From the NCBI RefSeq assembly GCF_000428945.1, contig NZ_AUAX01000004.1, positions 186,001 through 250,000 of the forward strand: a DNA stretch of 64,000 nucleotides. Direction: 5' to 3'. Origin of the DNA: Hamadaea tsunoensis DSM 44101. Lineage in GTDB: Bacteria; Actinomycetota; Actinomycetes; Mycobacteriales; Micromonosporaceae. Position numbers and translations under genes: made by a program. Positions 26,640 through 33,727 of the stretch are shown piece after piece; the stretch's first letter is position 1; every line of letters begins with the position of its first letter. The notes under the pieces are model-generated. The model did not search any database. It saw only the letters and a list, made by a program, of their open reading frames with translations, and was not told the DNA's origin.

Positions 26640-27206
26640 TCAGGCGGCCGGGCCGAGGTGGCCGTCGACCGCGGACGCGAGCAGGCCGTCGATGTCCTCG
26701 ACCCCCGCCGCCAGCTGGAGGCTGCCCCACAGGTGCAGCTGGGCGATGCCCTGCAGGTTCGCCCACAGGACGGTCGCGGTGACCCGCGGCGGCCGGCCGG
26801 GGGCCAGGGCCTGCTCGACGAGGCGTACCAGGGTGTCGAACAGGGTCAGGCTGTCCTGGCGGAGGCCGATCTGATTGCCGCGCAGCAGGTCGTGGCGGAA
26901 CATCAACTCGAACATACCCCGCTCGGCCTGCGCGAACGCCACGTACGCCCGGCTCAGCGCGTGCACCCGCGCCCGCGGCTCGGCGACGCCCTCGACGACC
27001 GCCGCGATCCGCGCGCCGAGATCGCGGTAGCCGACCCGCGCGATCGCGCCGAGCAGGCTCTGGTGCGTCGGGAAGTAGCGCCGGGGCGCCCCGTGGGAGA
27101 CGCCGGCCCGCCGGGCGATCTCGCGCAGCGACAACGCCTCGACGCCCTCCCGGCGTACGAGGTCGACACCGGCCTCGACAAGGCGGTCCTGCAAGGTCGT
27201 CTGCAC
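26640..27206 (-). CDS. TetR-family transcriptional repressor
   Basis: 188 aa. N-terminal helix-turn-helix (ALSLREIARRAGVSHGAPRRYFPTHQSLLGAI, about residues 23-55); the C-terminal helical domain should bind the ligand, with a TetR C-terminal pattern seen in regulators of lipid metabolism. GTG 27206 starts the gene. A 27-bp palindrome just upstream is the likely autoregulatory operator. Its core recurs before fabH, so the regulon probably includes plsC, fabH and the gene at 27264. Confidence 0.88.
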   Translation of the reverse strand: MQTTLQDRLVEAGVDLVRREGVEALSLREIARRAGVSHGAPRRYFPTHQSLLGAIARVGYRDLGARIAAVVEGVAEPRARVHALSRAYVAFAQAERGMFELMFRHDLLRGNQIGLRQDSLTLFDTLVRLVEQALAPGRPPRVTATVLWANLQGIAQLHLWGSLQLAAGVEDIDGLLASAVDGHLGPAA

Positions 27207-27210
27207 AGGG

Positions 27211-27249
27211 AGTGTCTACCACAGTCGCGTAGACAGTGTCTACGCGACT
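27211..27249. promoter_or_regulatory. TetR operator (27-bp palindrome plus half site)
   Basis: A perfect 27-bp palindrome at 27223-27249, centred on G27236, has core GTAGACAGTGTCTAC. A half site AGTGTCTACCACAG precedes it at 27211-27224. A TATGAT -10 box for the plus-strand DUF4279 gene (27249-27254) abuts the palindrome, so binding would block both divergent genes. Confidence 0.8.
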
Positions 27250-27263
27250 ATGATCCGCTCCCG

Positions 27264-27758
27264 ATGACTGACGAGACCCCCCTCTGCCGGCAGCGGGCGT
27301 ATCTGTACGTCGCCCGGGACATCGAACTCGCCGGGGCCGTACCGGACGAGCACGAGCAGATCCTGATGGACTTCGACCCCGCCGAGGTCACCCGCCTGAC
27401 CGGCCTCGACCCCACCGCCGCCGTCCGCCGCGGCGAGCCGGGCCGGCGCGGCCCCCGCCGCTTCAGCACCTGGAAGCTCGAACTGCCCGAGCAGGACACC
27501 TTCTACACCGAGGACGTCGTCCTCCCGCTGCTCGACCTGGTCGAGCCGCACGCGGACCGCCTCCAGGCCACCCGTGAGCAGCTCGGCCTGAGCGCCGGCA
27601 TCATGGTCGTCATCCACATGCGGGGCGTACGCGATCCCGACGGCGGTCTGGTCGTGTCCACGGCGGCCGTCGGCTACTCGCAGGCGACGGTGCGCCGGTT
27701 GACCGCGCTCGACCTGTCCATCGACCATGATCAGTACGTGTCGCTGCCGGACGACTGA
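27264..27758 (+). CDS. DUF4279 domain protein
   Basis: 164 aa. The order YLYVARDIEL, MDFDPAEVTRLTGLDPTAAVRRGEPG, FSTWKLELPEQDT and VVIHMRGVRD is that of DUF4279, a small soluble domain of unknown biochemical role often listed among immunity-like proteins. The promoter overlaps the TetR palindrome, so it is probably repressed with tetR. It is convergent with the LPVTG protein gene. Confidence 0.7.
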   Translation: MTDETPLCRQRAYLYVARDIELAGAVPDEHEQILMDFDPAEVTRLTGLDPTAAVRRGEPGRRGPRRFSTWKLELPEQDTFYTEDVVLPLLDLVEPHADRLQATREQLGLSAGIMVVIHMRGVRDPDGGLVVSTAAVGYSQATVRRLTALDLSIDHDQYVSLPDD

Positions 27759-27806
27759 CCCTTCTCCGCCGAGCCGACCTTTGCGGTCCGGAGCCGTCCG
27801 GCGGGA

Positions 27807-29180
27807 TCAGCCTCGGCGTCGGCGTACCGCGAGCAGGATCGCGCCGCCCGCGGCGAGCAGGAGGATCGCGAGGCCGGCGAGCCGCACCGGCGAGGACGAT
27901 CCCGTGACCGGCAGACCGGACGGCGAGGTGCTCGGGCCGTGCGTCGGCGGCAGGGTGCTCGGCGAGACCGGCGCGCCGCTGGGCGACGGCGTGGCCGAGC
28001 CGGAGGGCGGGGCGGTGGGCGGGATCTCCGAGCCGGACGGCGACGGCGAGACCGGGGCCGACGGGGACGGCGAGACCGACGGGGACGGCGAGACCGGCGC
28101 GGTGACCGACGGCGACGGTGTGACGGGGGGCTGCGCGCAGGTCGCCGGGAGGAAGTCGTCCGGCGGCACGACGACCGGCGCGCGCACGACGTTGGTGTGC
28201 GTGCCGGACTCGATGTCGAAGATCTGGCCGCCGGTCTGCGAGGCGTCGAAGAAGATGATCGGGTCCGCGGCCGAGTCGCCGGTGACCGTGCCGTTGTTCA
28301 CCGTCTGCCCGGAGAACGTGTACCGGCCGGCGCCGGTGATCCCGCTGCCCGCGTTGTTGTTGAACGTCGTCCCGACCACCAGCCCCGTCGTCGTCTGCTG
28401 GTACGCGTCGTTGTTGATGAACTGCCCGCCGTCGACGTCGATGATGCCGTGGTTGGTGGCGCTGTTGTCGTTGACGAAGTCGGTGGAGAACAGCCGGCAC
28501 TCGTTGACGAGGGTTCCGTTGCTGTTGACGTTGATCGTCCCCGCGACCGTCTGTACGCCGCCGTTGGTCAGCGAACCGGTGACGGTGAGGTTGCCGCCGA
28601 GGTTGACGGTGCCGTTGGAGGTCACGGTCGCGCCCGCGTGGATGTCGACCCCGCCGTTGACGTTGATGGTCCCGTCGTTGACGACGTTCGCCCCGGTCTG
28701 CAGGTTGATCGCGCTGTCCACGTTGATCGTGCCGCCCGGCAGGTTGACCACCGCGATCGGTGAGTTGTTGTTGATGTTGGTGATGTTGATCGTCCCGCCG
28801 TTCTCGACGGATGCCCCGGCCACGGTGACGAGCGGGGGAAAGGTGGCGGTGCCCTGGTTGAGCAGGCGTCCGCCGGGCGTGGCCACCGACGTGGGCGCGA
28901 AGGTGGCGCCGCTTTCCACGCAGATGGTCGCGGCGGTCGGCCAGTTCGTGACGTTGCCGGTGTAGGTGCCCGGCGCCGCGATGAGGACGACGTCGCCGGC
29001 GGCCAGGTTCAGGTTCAGGTTGCCGCCGTTCACGGTCTGGGTCGGCGAGGCGCATTCGCTCGCGTAGTCGGCCTGCGCGGCGGGCGCCCCCGCGATCAGG
29101 TACGCGCACCCGAGCGCGACGGCGGAGGCGGCGGCCGCGAGCAGGGCCATACGGGACCGGGCAAACATCACGATCGCCAT
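27807..29180 (-). CDS. LPVTG-anchored surface protein with beta-helix-like repeats
   Basis: 457 aa. A signal peptide covers about residues 1-37 (cleavage near AQA-DYA). The body repeats short units rich in Asn, Gly, Thr and Ile/Val (GGTINITNINN, GTINVNGGVDI, GTVNLGGNLTV), like right-handed beta-helices of adhesins. A Ser/Pro-rich wall-spanning spacer (PSPS repeats) follows, then the sorting signal LPVTG, a hydrophobic segment and RRRRG. It should be covalently linked to peptidoglycan by a sortase. A class F sortase gene lies at 43.8 kb, but a housekeeping sortase elsewhere is as likely. Confidence 0.85.
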   Translation of the reverse strand: MAIVMFARSRMALLAAAASAVALGCAYLIAGAPAAQADYASECASPTQTVNGGNLNLNLAAGDVVLIAAPGTYTGNVTNWPTAATICVESGATFAPTSVATPGGRLLNQGTATFPPLVTVAGASVENGGTINITNINNNSPIAVVNLPGGTINVDSAINLQTGANVVNDGTINVNGGVDIHAGATVTSNGTVNLGGNLTVTGSLTNGGVQTVAGTINVNSNGTLVNECRLFSTDFVNDNSATNHGIIDVDGGQFINNDAYQQTTTGLVVGTTFNNNAGSGITGAGRYTFSGQTVNNGTVTGDSAADPIIFFDASQTGGQIFDIESGTHTNVVRAPVVVPPDDFLPATCAQPPVTPSPSVTAPVSPSPSVSPSPSAPVSPSPSGSEIPPTAPPSGSATPSPSGAPVSPSTLPPTHGPSTSPSGLPVTGSSSPVRLAGLAILLLAAGGAILLAVRRRRG

Positions 29181-29736
29181 TTAAACAACGATGTACCGAT
29201 TCATTGCGGTAGAAACGCCAGGTCACAGGTATATCAGGTGACTTTTCCGAGTCCGGGGAGGACGGTGCCCCGGCGGGTCGGGCGCGAACCGGGTGTGCTG
29301 CGCGTATCCAAACGCGAGGTTCATGGTCTACACTTCGGGCCTTCCCTCCGCGCGGCCACCCGACGGCCGAACCCGACCCCGGGCCGGAAACGGCCAACCC
29401 TGGACTGTGGACACTTGTCCCAGTCGTGAAGATTTTTCCGTGTTCATACGCGAATCGCCCAAGATTCGGCATCCCCCGGATCTCCCGGCTTCACCGGGAT
29501 CGGCGGAGATCGGCCGCCCCCAAGGACTCCGGCCGGTCCGGCTCCACTGTGCAGAGAAGATCGACTGACCACCTTCGCGGGTGGTGACGGACTGAAGGGT
29601 GACGTGATCTGTCGGCTGGGCGACAGATGTTTTCGCAGGTCAAAGCCTTTGGGTGAGCCAAATCACGCCTTAATGCCGGATTGGCGACATCATTTGGCAT
29701 GATTGACGACCTGGGATCTTGGGTAGGGTGGCGCTC
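29181..29736. other. Gene-free region with several hairpins
   Basis: I see no gene here. The first 60 bp are AT-rich and should hold the promoter of the LPVTG gene. The last 170 bp contain ACCACC/GGTGGT (29568-29585), a perfect 8-bp stem ATCTGTCG/CGACAGAT (29607-29628) followed by GTTTTC, and GCCAAAT/ATTTGGC (29657-29698). A TAGGGT box at 29724-29729 serves the next gene. The hairpins could belong to a small RNA or a terminator. Confidence 0.4.
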
Positions 29737-30333
29737 ATGTCAGTGGACGCGTCACCCCTCCTCGGCATGCCGCGCCCGGATCAGGTCACCACGGCCGCCG
29801 AGTTCCTCGCCGCGATGCGAGCGCTCCGCGGCTCGGTCGGCCTGACCTACCGGCAACTCGAGGAGCGGGCACTCGCCCGGGGTGAGACCCTCACCCGCGG
29901 CATGATTCCCAACGCGATGGCCCGCGGCCGCGTACCGCAGGCGCGGACGGTCGCGTCCTTCGTCCGGGCGTGCGGCGGTGACCGCCGCACCGTCGAGGCC
30001 TGGTTGGCCGTCCGCAAGCGGATCACCGCGACGGACCGCGCCGTCACCGACCTCGCGCACGAGGTGGAGGTGTGGCTCAACGGCCGCTGGCGGTCCCGGT
30101 CGGGGGAGAGCCGCGCCCCGCACCGCACGGTCACCCACCTCACGCCCGAGCTGTCGATGATCGGCCTCGACGGCGACATGGAGAGCACCGGCCAGTTCAC
30201 CTCCCGGCGCCTGGCCGAGGCCGTGCAGAACGCCGAGGGCGACCGGTGGATCGGCGTACACCGCCGGGCGACCAAGGAGCGGCCGCCGGGACTGGCCCGC
30301 TTCGCCCGCCGCCTCGTCAGCCGCTCCGCGTAG
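29737..30333 (+). CDS. Helix-turn-helix regulator (XRE-like N-terminus)
   Basis: 198 aa. Residues of about 12-85 look like a degenerate XRE domain (AAEFLAAMRALRGSVGLTYRQLEERALARGETLTRGMI; ARGRVPQARTVASFVRACGG). The rest is basic, without a known ligand domain. TAGGGT ends 7 nt before ATG 29737, a leaderless start. It sits directly upstream of the lanthipeptide operon but is separated from it by a strong terminator. It may be the operon's regulator, but there is no direct evidence. Confidence 0.7.
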   Translation: MSVDASPLLGMPRPDQVTTAAEFLAAMRALRGSVGLTYRQLEERALARGETLTRGMIPNAMARGRVPQARTVASFVRACGGDRRTVEAWLAVRKRITATDRAVTDLAHEVEVWLNGRWRSRSGESRAPHRTVTHLTPELSMIGLDGDMESTGQFTSRRLAEAVQNAEGDRWIGVHRRATKERPPGLARFARRLVSRSA

Positions 30334-30353
30334 CGGACCCGTCAGCTCCGACC

Positions 30354-30381
30354 AGCCGCGCCGGCCCTAGCCGGCGCGGCT
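30354..30381. terminator. Terminator of the helix-turn-helix gene
   Basis: Perfect 12-bp stem AGCCGCGCCGGC / GCCGGCGCGGCT with a 4-nt loop, 20 bp after the stop codon and followed by CTTGC. It isolates the lanthipeptide operon from the upstream gene. Confidence 0.75.
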
Positions 30382-30422
30382 CTTGCACGTCCCCCGCTGC
30401 CCTCCCGCCCCCGGGCCGATTC

Positions 30423-30502
30423 CCCCGACGATCTTGCGCGAATGTCTCAAAAATCGCCGGGAATGCCCGGAATGCCGGTACATTCGCGCAAGATCGTCGG
30501 GG
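30423..30502. repeat. 80-bp palindrome with 23-bp perfect arms
   Basis: Arms 30423-30445 and 30480-30502 are perfect inverted repeats. The 34-nt middle holds a smaller hairpin CCGGG-AATG-CCCGG (30457-30470). Size and nested design recall the 81-bp repeat family elsewhere in the window, but the sequence is different. It lies between the terminator and the lanthipeptide promoter. Confidence 0.75.
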
Positions 30503-30538
30503 ATCATCGGCGAGGGGCGACGGTCAACAGGGCGGGTC

Positions 30539-30577
30539 ACATTGTTGACGCTATATGTGTCAAAGTTTTGAACAATG
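30539..30577 (+). promoter_or_regulatory. AT-rich promoter/operator region of the lanthipeptide operon
   Basis: An AT-rich island in GC-rich surroundings. TTGACG (30545-30550) is a possible -35 element. Nested inverted repeats are TTGAC/GTCAA (30545-30563) and CATTGTT/AACAATG (30540-30546 and 30571-30577). The symmetry suggests binding of a dimeric regulator over the promoter. The -10 box is not certain. Confidence 0.45.
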
Positions 30578-30653
30578 ACATGTTTCAATCAGTCATCCCT
30601 CCGGTCATGTCGGTCGACCTCGACGTGACCGGCCGAGCGATGAAGGAGGAACC

Positions 30654-30839
30654 ATGTCGCAGGAACACGCCGCCGCGACGGTGGCCCAGTGGCGTACGGC
30701 CGCCGGACCGCAGAACCCGGCCGGCCCGCTGTTCAGCGGTGGCCAGTACACCGAGGCCGAGCTGCGGATGAAGACCGGTCTGCCGACCAACCGGTGCGGC
30801 ACCGCGTGCACCTGGTCGTCGACGCGGTACTGCTGCTGA
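30654..30839 (+). CDS. lanA: Class II lanthipeptide precursor (LanA)
   Basis: 61 aa. A strong ribosome-binding site (AAGGAGG, 30643-30649) precedes the ATG. The leader carries NPAG (residues 21-24) and the helix-like YTEAELRMKTG, both typical of class II leaders. The C-terminal CGTACTWSSTRYCC has Cys at 48, 52, 60 and 61, Thr at 50, 53 and 57, and Ser at 55 and 56: four cysteines for up to four (methyl)lanthionines. No Gly-Gly precedes the core; cleavage near PTNR-C is possible. It ends 9 nt before lanM. No known lantibiotic with this core comes to mind. Confidence 0.85.
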   Translation: MSQEHAAATVAQWRTAAGPQNPAGPLFSGGQYTEAELRMKTGLPTNRCGTACTWSSTRYCC

Positions 30840-30848
30840 GCGCAGCCG

Positions 30849-33683
30849 GTGACGGCCAGCGACACCGCTGACTTCACCGCGTCGCTGGGCTGCCTGATCG
30901 ATCCGGCCATGGCCGGGCTGGCAGCCCAGCTCGCGGAAGTCCGCGGGGTGACCTCCGACGAACGTGGCGTCCTCCTGGACGCGCTGCGCGAATCCCTGCG
31001 CGGCACTCTGCACCGCAAGCTGACCCGGCTGCTGGTGCTCGACCTCAACGCCGCCCGCGTCACCGGCCGGCTGACCGCGCCGACCTCCGCCGGACGCTGG
31101 GACGAGTTCATCGCGATGACGCGCACGGAGGCGTACTGGGCGGAGGTGGCGGGGCACTATCCACCGGTTCCCGGCCGGGTGGCGACCATTGTGGGCAACC
31201 GCTGCGCCGCCGCGCTCACCCTCGCCCGCCGGTACGCCGCCGACAAGGCGTACCTCGGCATCGGGGATCTGCGCAACGCCTCCTTCGGCGACGGGGACAG
31301 CCACCGTGGCGGTCAGGCCGTCGCCCTGTTGCGCGGCACCGGCGGAACGACCGTCTACAAGCCCCGCTCGGTACGCGTCGACGCCGTCCTCGAAGCCTTC
31401 CTCCGCGCCCTGCCGACCGAGCTGCGCATCCCGTCGGTGCTCGCCCGGCGGGACGACGGCGGCGACTACGGCTGGGCGGAGTACGTCGAGCACACCTACT
31501 GTGCCGGCGACGCCGAACTCGGCCGGTTCTACACCGGCGTAGGCCACCTGCTGGCCGTGATGCGCCTGCTCGGCGGGTCGGACCTGCACTCGGAGAACAT
31601 GATCGCGGTCGGCCCGGTGCCGGTCGTCGTCGACTGCGAGACGCTGTTCACCCCCGCGATCCCGGCGAAGCCGTCCGGCCTCGGCGGCGCCGTCGACCGG
31701 GCCGGCGACCTGATCGACGGGACGGTTCTGCGTACCGGGCTGCTGCCGGGGCGCGGCGTCGCGCTCGGCTGGCGCGGCGTGGACGCGTCGGCCGTCGGCG
31801 GGCTGCCCGGCCAGCAGCCGATGGGGGAGCGGCCCGTGCTCGTCGGCGCGGGGACCGACGAGGCGTACATCGGGTTGGAGACCTTCGATCCGGGGGTCGC
31901 GCAGAACCATCCGAGCCCGCAGCCGGCGCTGGGCGAGCACTGGGACCGGGTCGTCGAGGGCTTCGACGAGATCACCGCGGCCCTGCGCGAGCTGGACAAG
32001 AAGGGGCGGCTGGAGGGTCTGCTGGCCCCGTTCGCCGACTGCCCGATCCGCGTCGTCGTCCGCTCCACCGAGGGGTACGCCGAGATCGAGCGGATGCTGT
32101 GGCACCCGGTGTCGCTGCACGAACCGGAGCCGGCGCTGGACCGCGCGGCGCAGATCCTCGCCGACATGGCCCACTCGGTCCCGGGCGCGCCCGACGACCC
32201 GGACGTGATCGCCGCCGAGCTCGCCGACCTGCAGGACGGCGACATCCCGTTCTTCGCCACCACCCCGGCGACCGGGCAGCTGGCCGGCCCCCGCGGTACG
32301 CGCTGGCACCCGGTCAAGGATCTCGTCGCGGATTCCCTGCTGCGCTGGCGGGAGGCCGATCTCGGCCTGGAGCGCCGCGTGATCCGGTCGGCGCTGGTGT
32401 CGGCGTACCTGAACGAGGGGTGGCTGCCGGCCGACGCGTCGCTCCGGCCGGCGAGCGTGTCAACGGACGACCTGGGGATGCGGCGCCGCGCCGTGATCAG
32501 GAAGATCATCGAGCGGACGGTCGACGAGGCCGTCCACGGGGACGACGGCACCGTCACGTGGATCTCGCCGATCCTCAACCCGACCGGCTGGGCGGTGCAG
32601 GCCCTCAGCCCCGACTTCTACGGCGGCGCCCCCGGTGTGGCGATCGTCGTGGCGGCGTACCGGCGGGAGGTGGCGGCGGGCCGGGCCGATCCGGTGGCCG
32701 GGCTCGACGACCTGCTCGACGGTCTGCTCAGGACGATGGAGCTGACCGAGATCAAGGTCGACGACGACCTCGCCTCCGAGTTCGACGTCCGCCCGCCGCC
32801 GCTCGGCTCGCAGATCGGCCTGGGCGGCCAGATCTGGTCCTGGCTCGTCCTCGAACGCCTCGGCGTCACCGTGGCCGAGGAGCGGCCGCGGAACCTGGCG
32901 AAGCACATCCCCGCGGCGCTCGCGGTCGACGACGAGTTCTCGCTCATGATCGGCGCGTCCGGGGCGGTGGTGCCGCTGCTCGACCTGGCCGAGCGGACCG
33001 GCGAGGAACGGTACGTCGACCTCGCCCGGCAACTCGGCGACCGGCTCGTCGAAACGGCGAAGGAGGTGCCGCTGCCGTGGGGCGGGGTCGGCGCGGTCTG
33101 GCCCACGCCGCGCTGGCCGGCCGGGCTTGGCGGGCTCGTGCACGGCTCGACCGGCATCGGCTGGGCGCTCGCCCGGCTGTTCCTCCACACCGGACAGACC
33201 CGGTACGCCGACCGGGCGCGGGAGGCGTTCGCCTTCGAGGATCTCCTGTGGGACCCGGCCGAACAGGCGTGGCGGGACCTGCGTGAACCCTCCCGGTGCT
33301 CGGCGGCCTGGTGCCACGGCACGGTCGGCATCGGCCTGCTCGCCCACGACCTGCGCGTACGCGGCTTCGAACGGCCGGATCTCGCACCGGTCGCGGCCCG
33401 CACGACGTTCGACGTGGCGCTCGGCTGGAACCACACGCTGTGCCACGGGGACCTCGGCGCGTGGGAACTGTTCGACCTCGCTCCGCCGCCCGGCGCCGAC
33501 CTCGGGCTGTTCGAGGCCGAGCTCGTCACCGCCATCGAGGAGCACGGCCCCGTCACCGGCCTCGCCCGCAACGCCTTCACGCCGGGCCTGCTGCCGGGCG
33601 CGGGCGGGATCGCGTACCAGTTGCTGCGCTTCGATCGGTCGGCCGGGCTGCCCTCGGTCCTCGTGCCCGGAGGTGCCCGCTGA
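30849..33683 (+). CDS. lanM: Class II lanthipeptide synthetase LanM
   Basis: 944 aa, bifunctional. N-terminal dehydratase (DUF4135): VYKPRS with Lys171, GSDLHSEN (Asp245, His247, Asn250) and VDCETLF (Asp262, Glu264), the residues that phosphorylate and eliminate Ser/Thr. C-terminal LanC-like cyclase: GLVHGSTGIG (His765), then zinc ligands Cys822 (WCHGTVGIG), Cys865 and His866 (LCHGDLG). All key residues are intact, so the enzyme should be active. GTG start, 9 nt after the precursor stop. The following exporter gene begins at or close to its end. Confidence 0.95.
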   Translation: MTASDTADFTASLGCLIDPAMAGLAAQLAEVRGVTSDERGVLLDALRESLRGTLHRKLTRLLVLDLNAARVTGRLTAPTSAGRWDEFIAMTRTEAYWAEVAGHYPPVPGRVATIVGNRCAAALTLARRYAADKAYLGIGDLRNASFGDGDSHRGGQAVALLRGTGGTTVYKPRSVRVDAVLEAFLRALPTELRIPSVLARRDDGGDYGWAEYVEHTYCAGDAELGRFYTGVGHLLAVMRLLGGSDLHSENMIAVGPVPVVVDCETLFTPAIPAKPSGLGGAVDRAGDLIDGTVLRTGLLPGRGVALGWRGVDASAVGGLPGQQPMGERPVLVGAGTDEAYIGLETFDPGVAQNHPSPQPALGEHWDRVVEGFDEITAALRELDKKGRLEGLLAPFADCPIRVVVRSTEGYAEIERMLWHPVSLHEPEPALDRAAQILADMAHSVPGAPDDPDVIAAELADLQDGDIPFFATTPATGQLAGPRGTRWHPVKDLVADSLLRWREADLGLERRVIRSALVSAYLNEGWLPADASLRPASVSTDDLGMRRRAVIRKIIERTVDEAVHGDDGTVTWISPILNPTGWAVQALSPDFYGGAPGVAIVVAAYRREVAAGRADPVAGLDDLLDGLLRTMELTEIKVDDDLASEFDVRPPPLGSQIGLGGQIWSWLVLERLGVTVAEERPRNLAKHIPAALAVDDEFSLMIGASGAVVPLLDLAERTGEERYVDLARQLGDRLVETAKEVPLPWGGVGAVWPTPRWPAGLGGLVHGSTGIGWALARLFLHTGQTRYADRAREAFAFEDLLWDPAEQAWRDLREPSRCSAAWCHGTVGIGLLAHDLRVRGFERPDLAPVAARTTFDVALGWNHTLCHGDLGAWELFDLAPPPGADLGLFEAELVTAIEEHGPVTGLARNAFTPGLLPGAGGIAYQLLRFDRSAGLPSVLVPGGAR

Positions 33684-33727
33684 CCGACGAACTCGCCGCG
33701 CCGGAGTGGCGGCTCGAGGACGCGTCC

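Noticed and set aside
29560-29700. Cyclic-di-AMP (ydaO-type) or other known riboswitch
   Set aside because: I looked for the conserved core of known classes and could not match it. The downstream gene also seems leaderless.
30423-30502. Possible CRISPR or attachment site
   Set aside because: There is only one palindrome with no repeat-spacer series and no integrase nearby. No CRISPR array was seen in the window.
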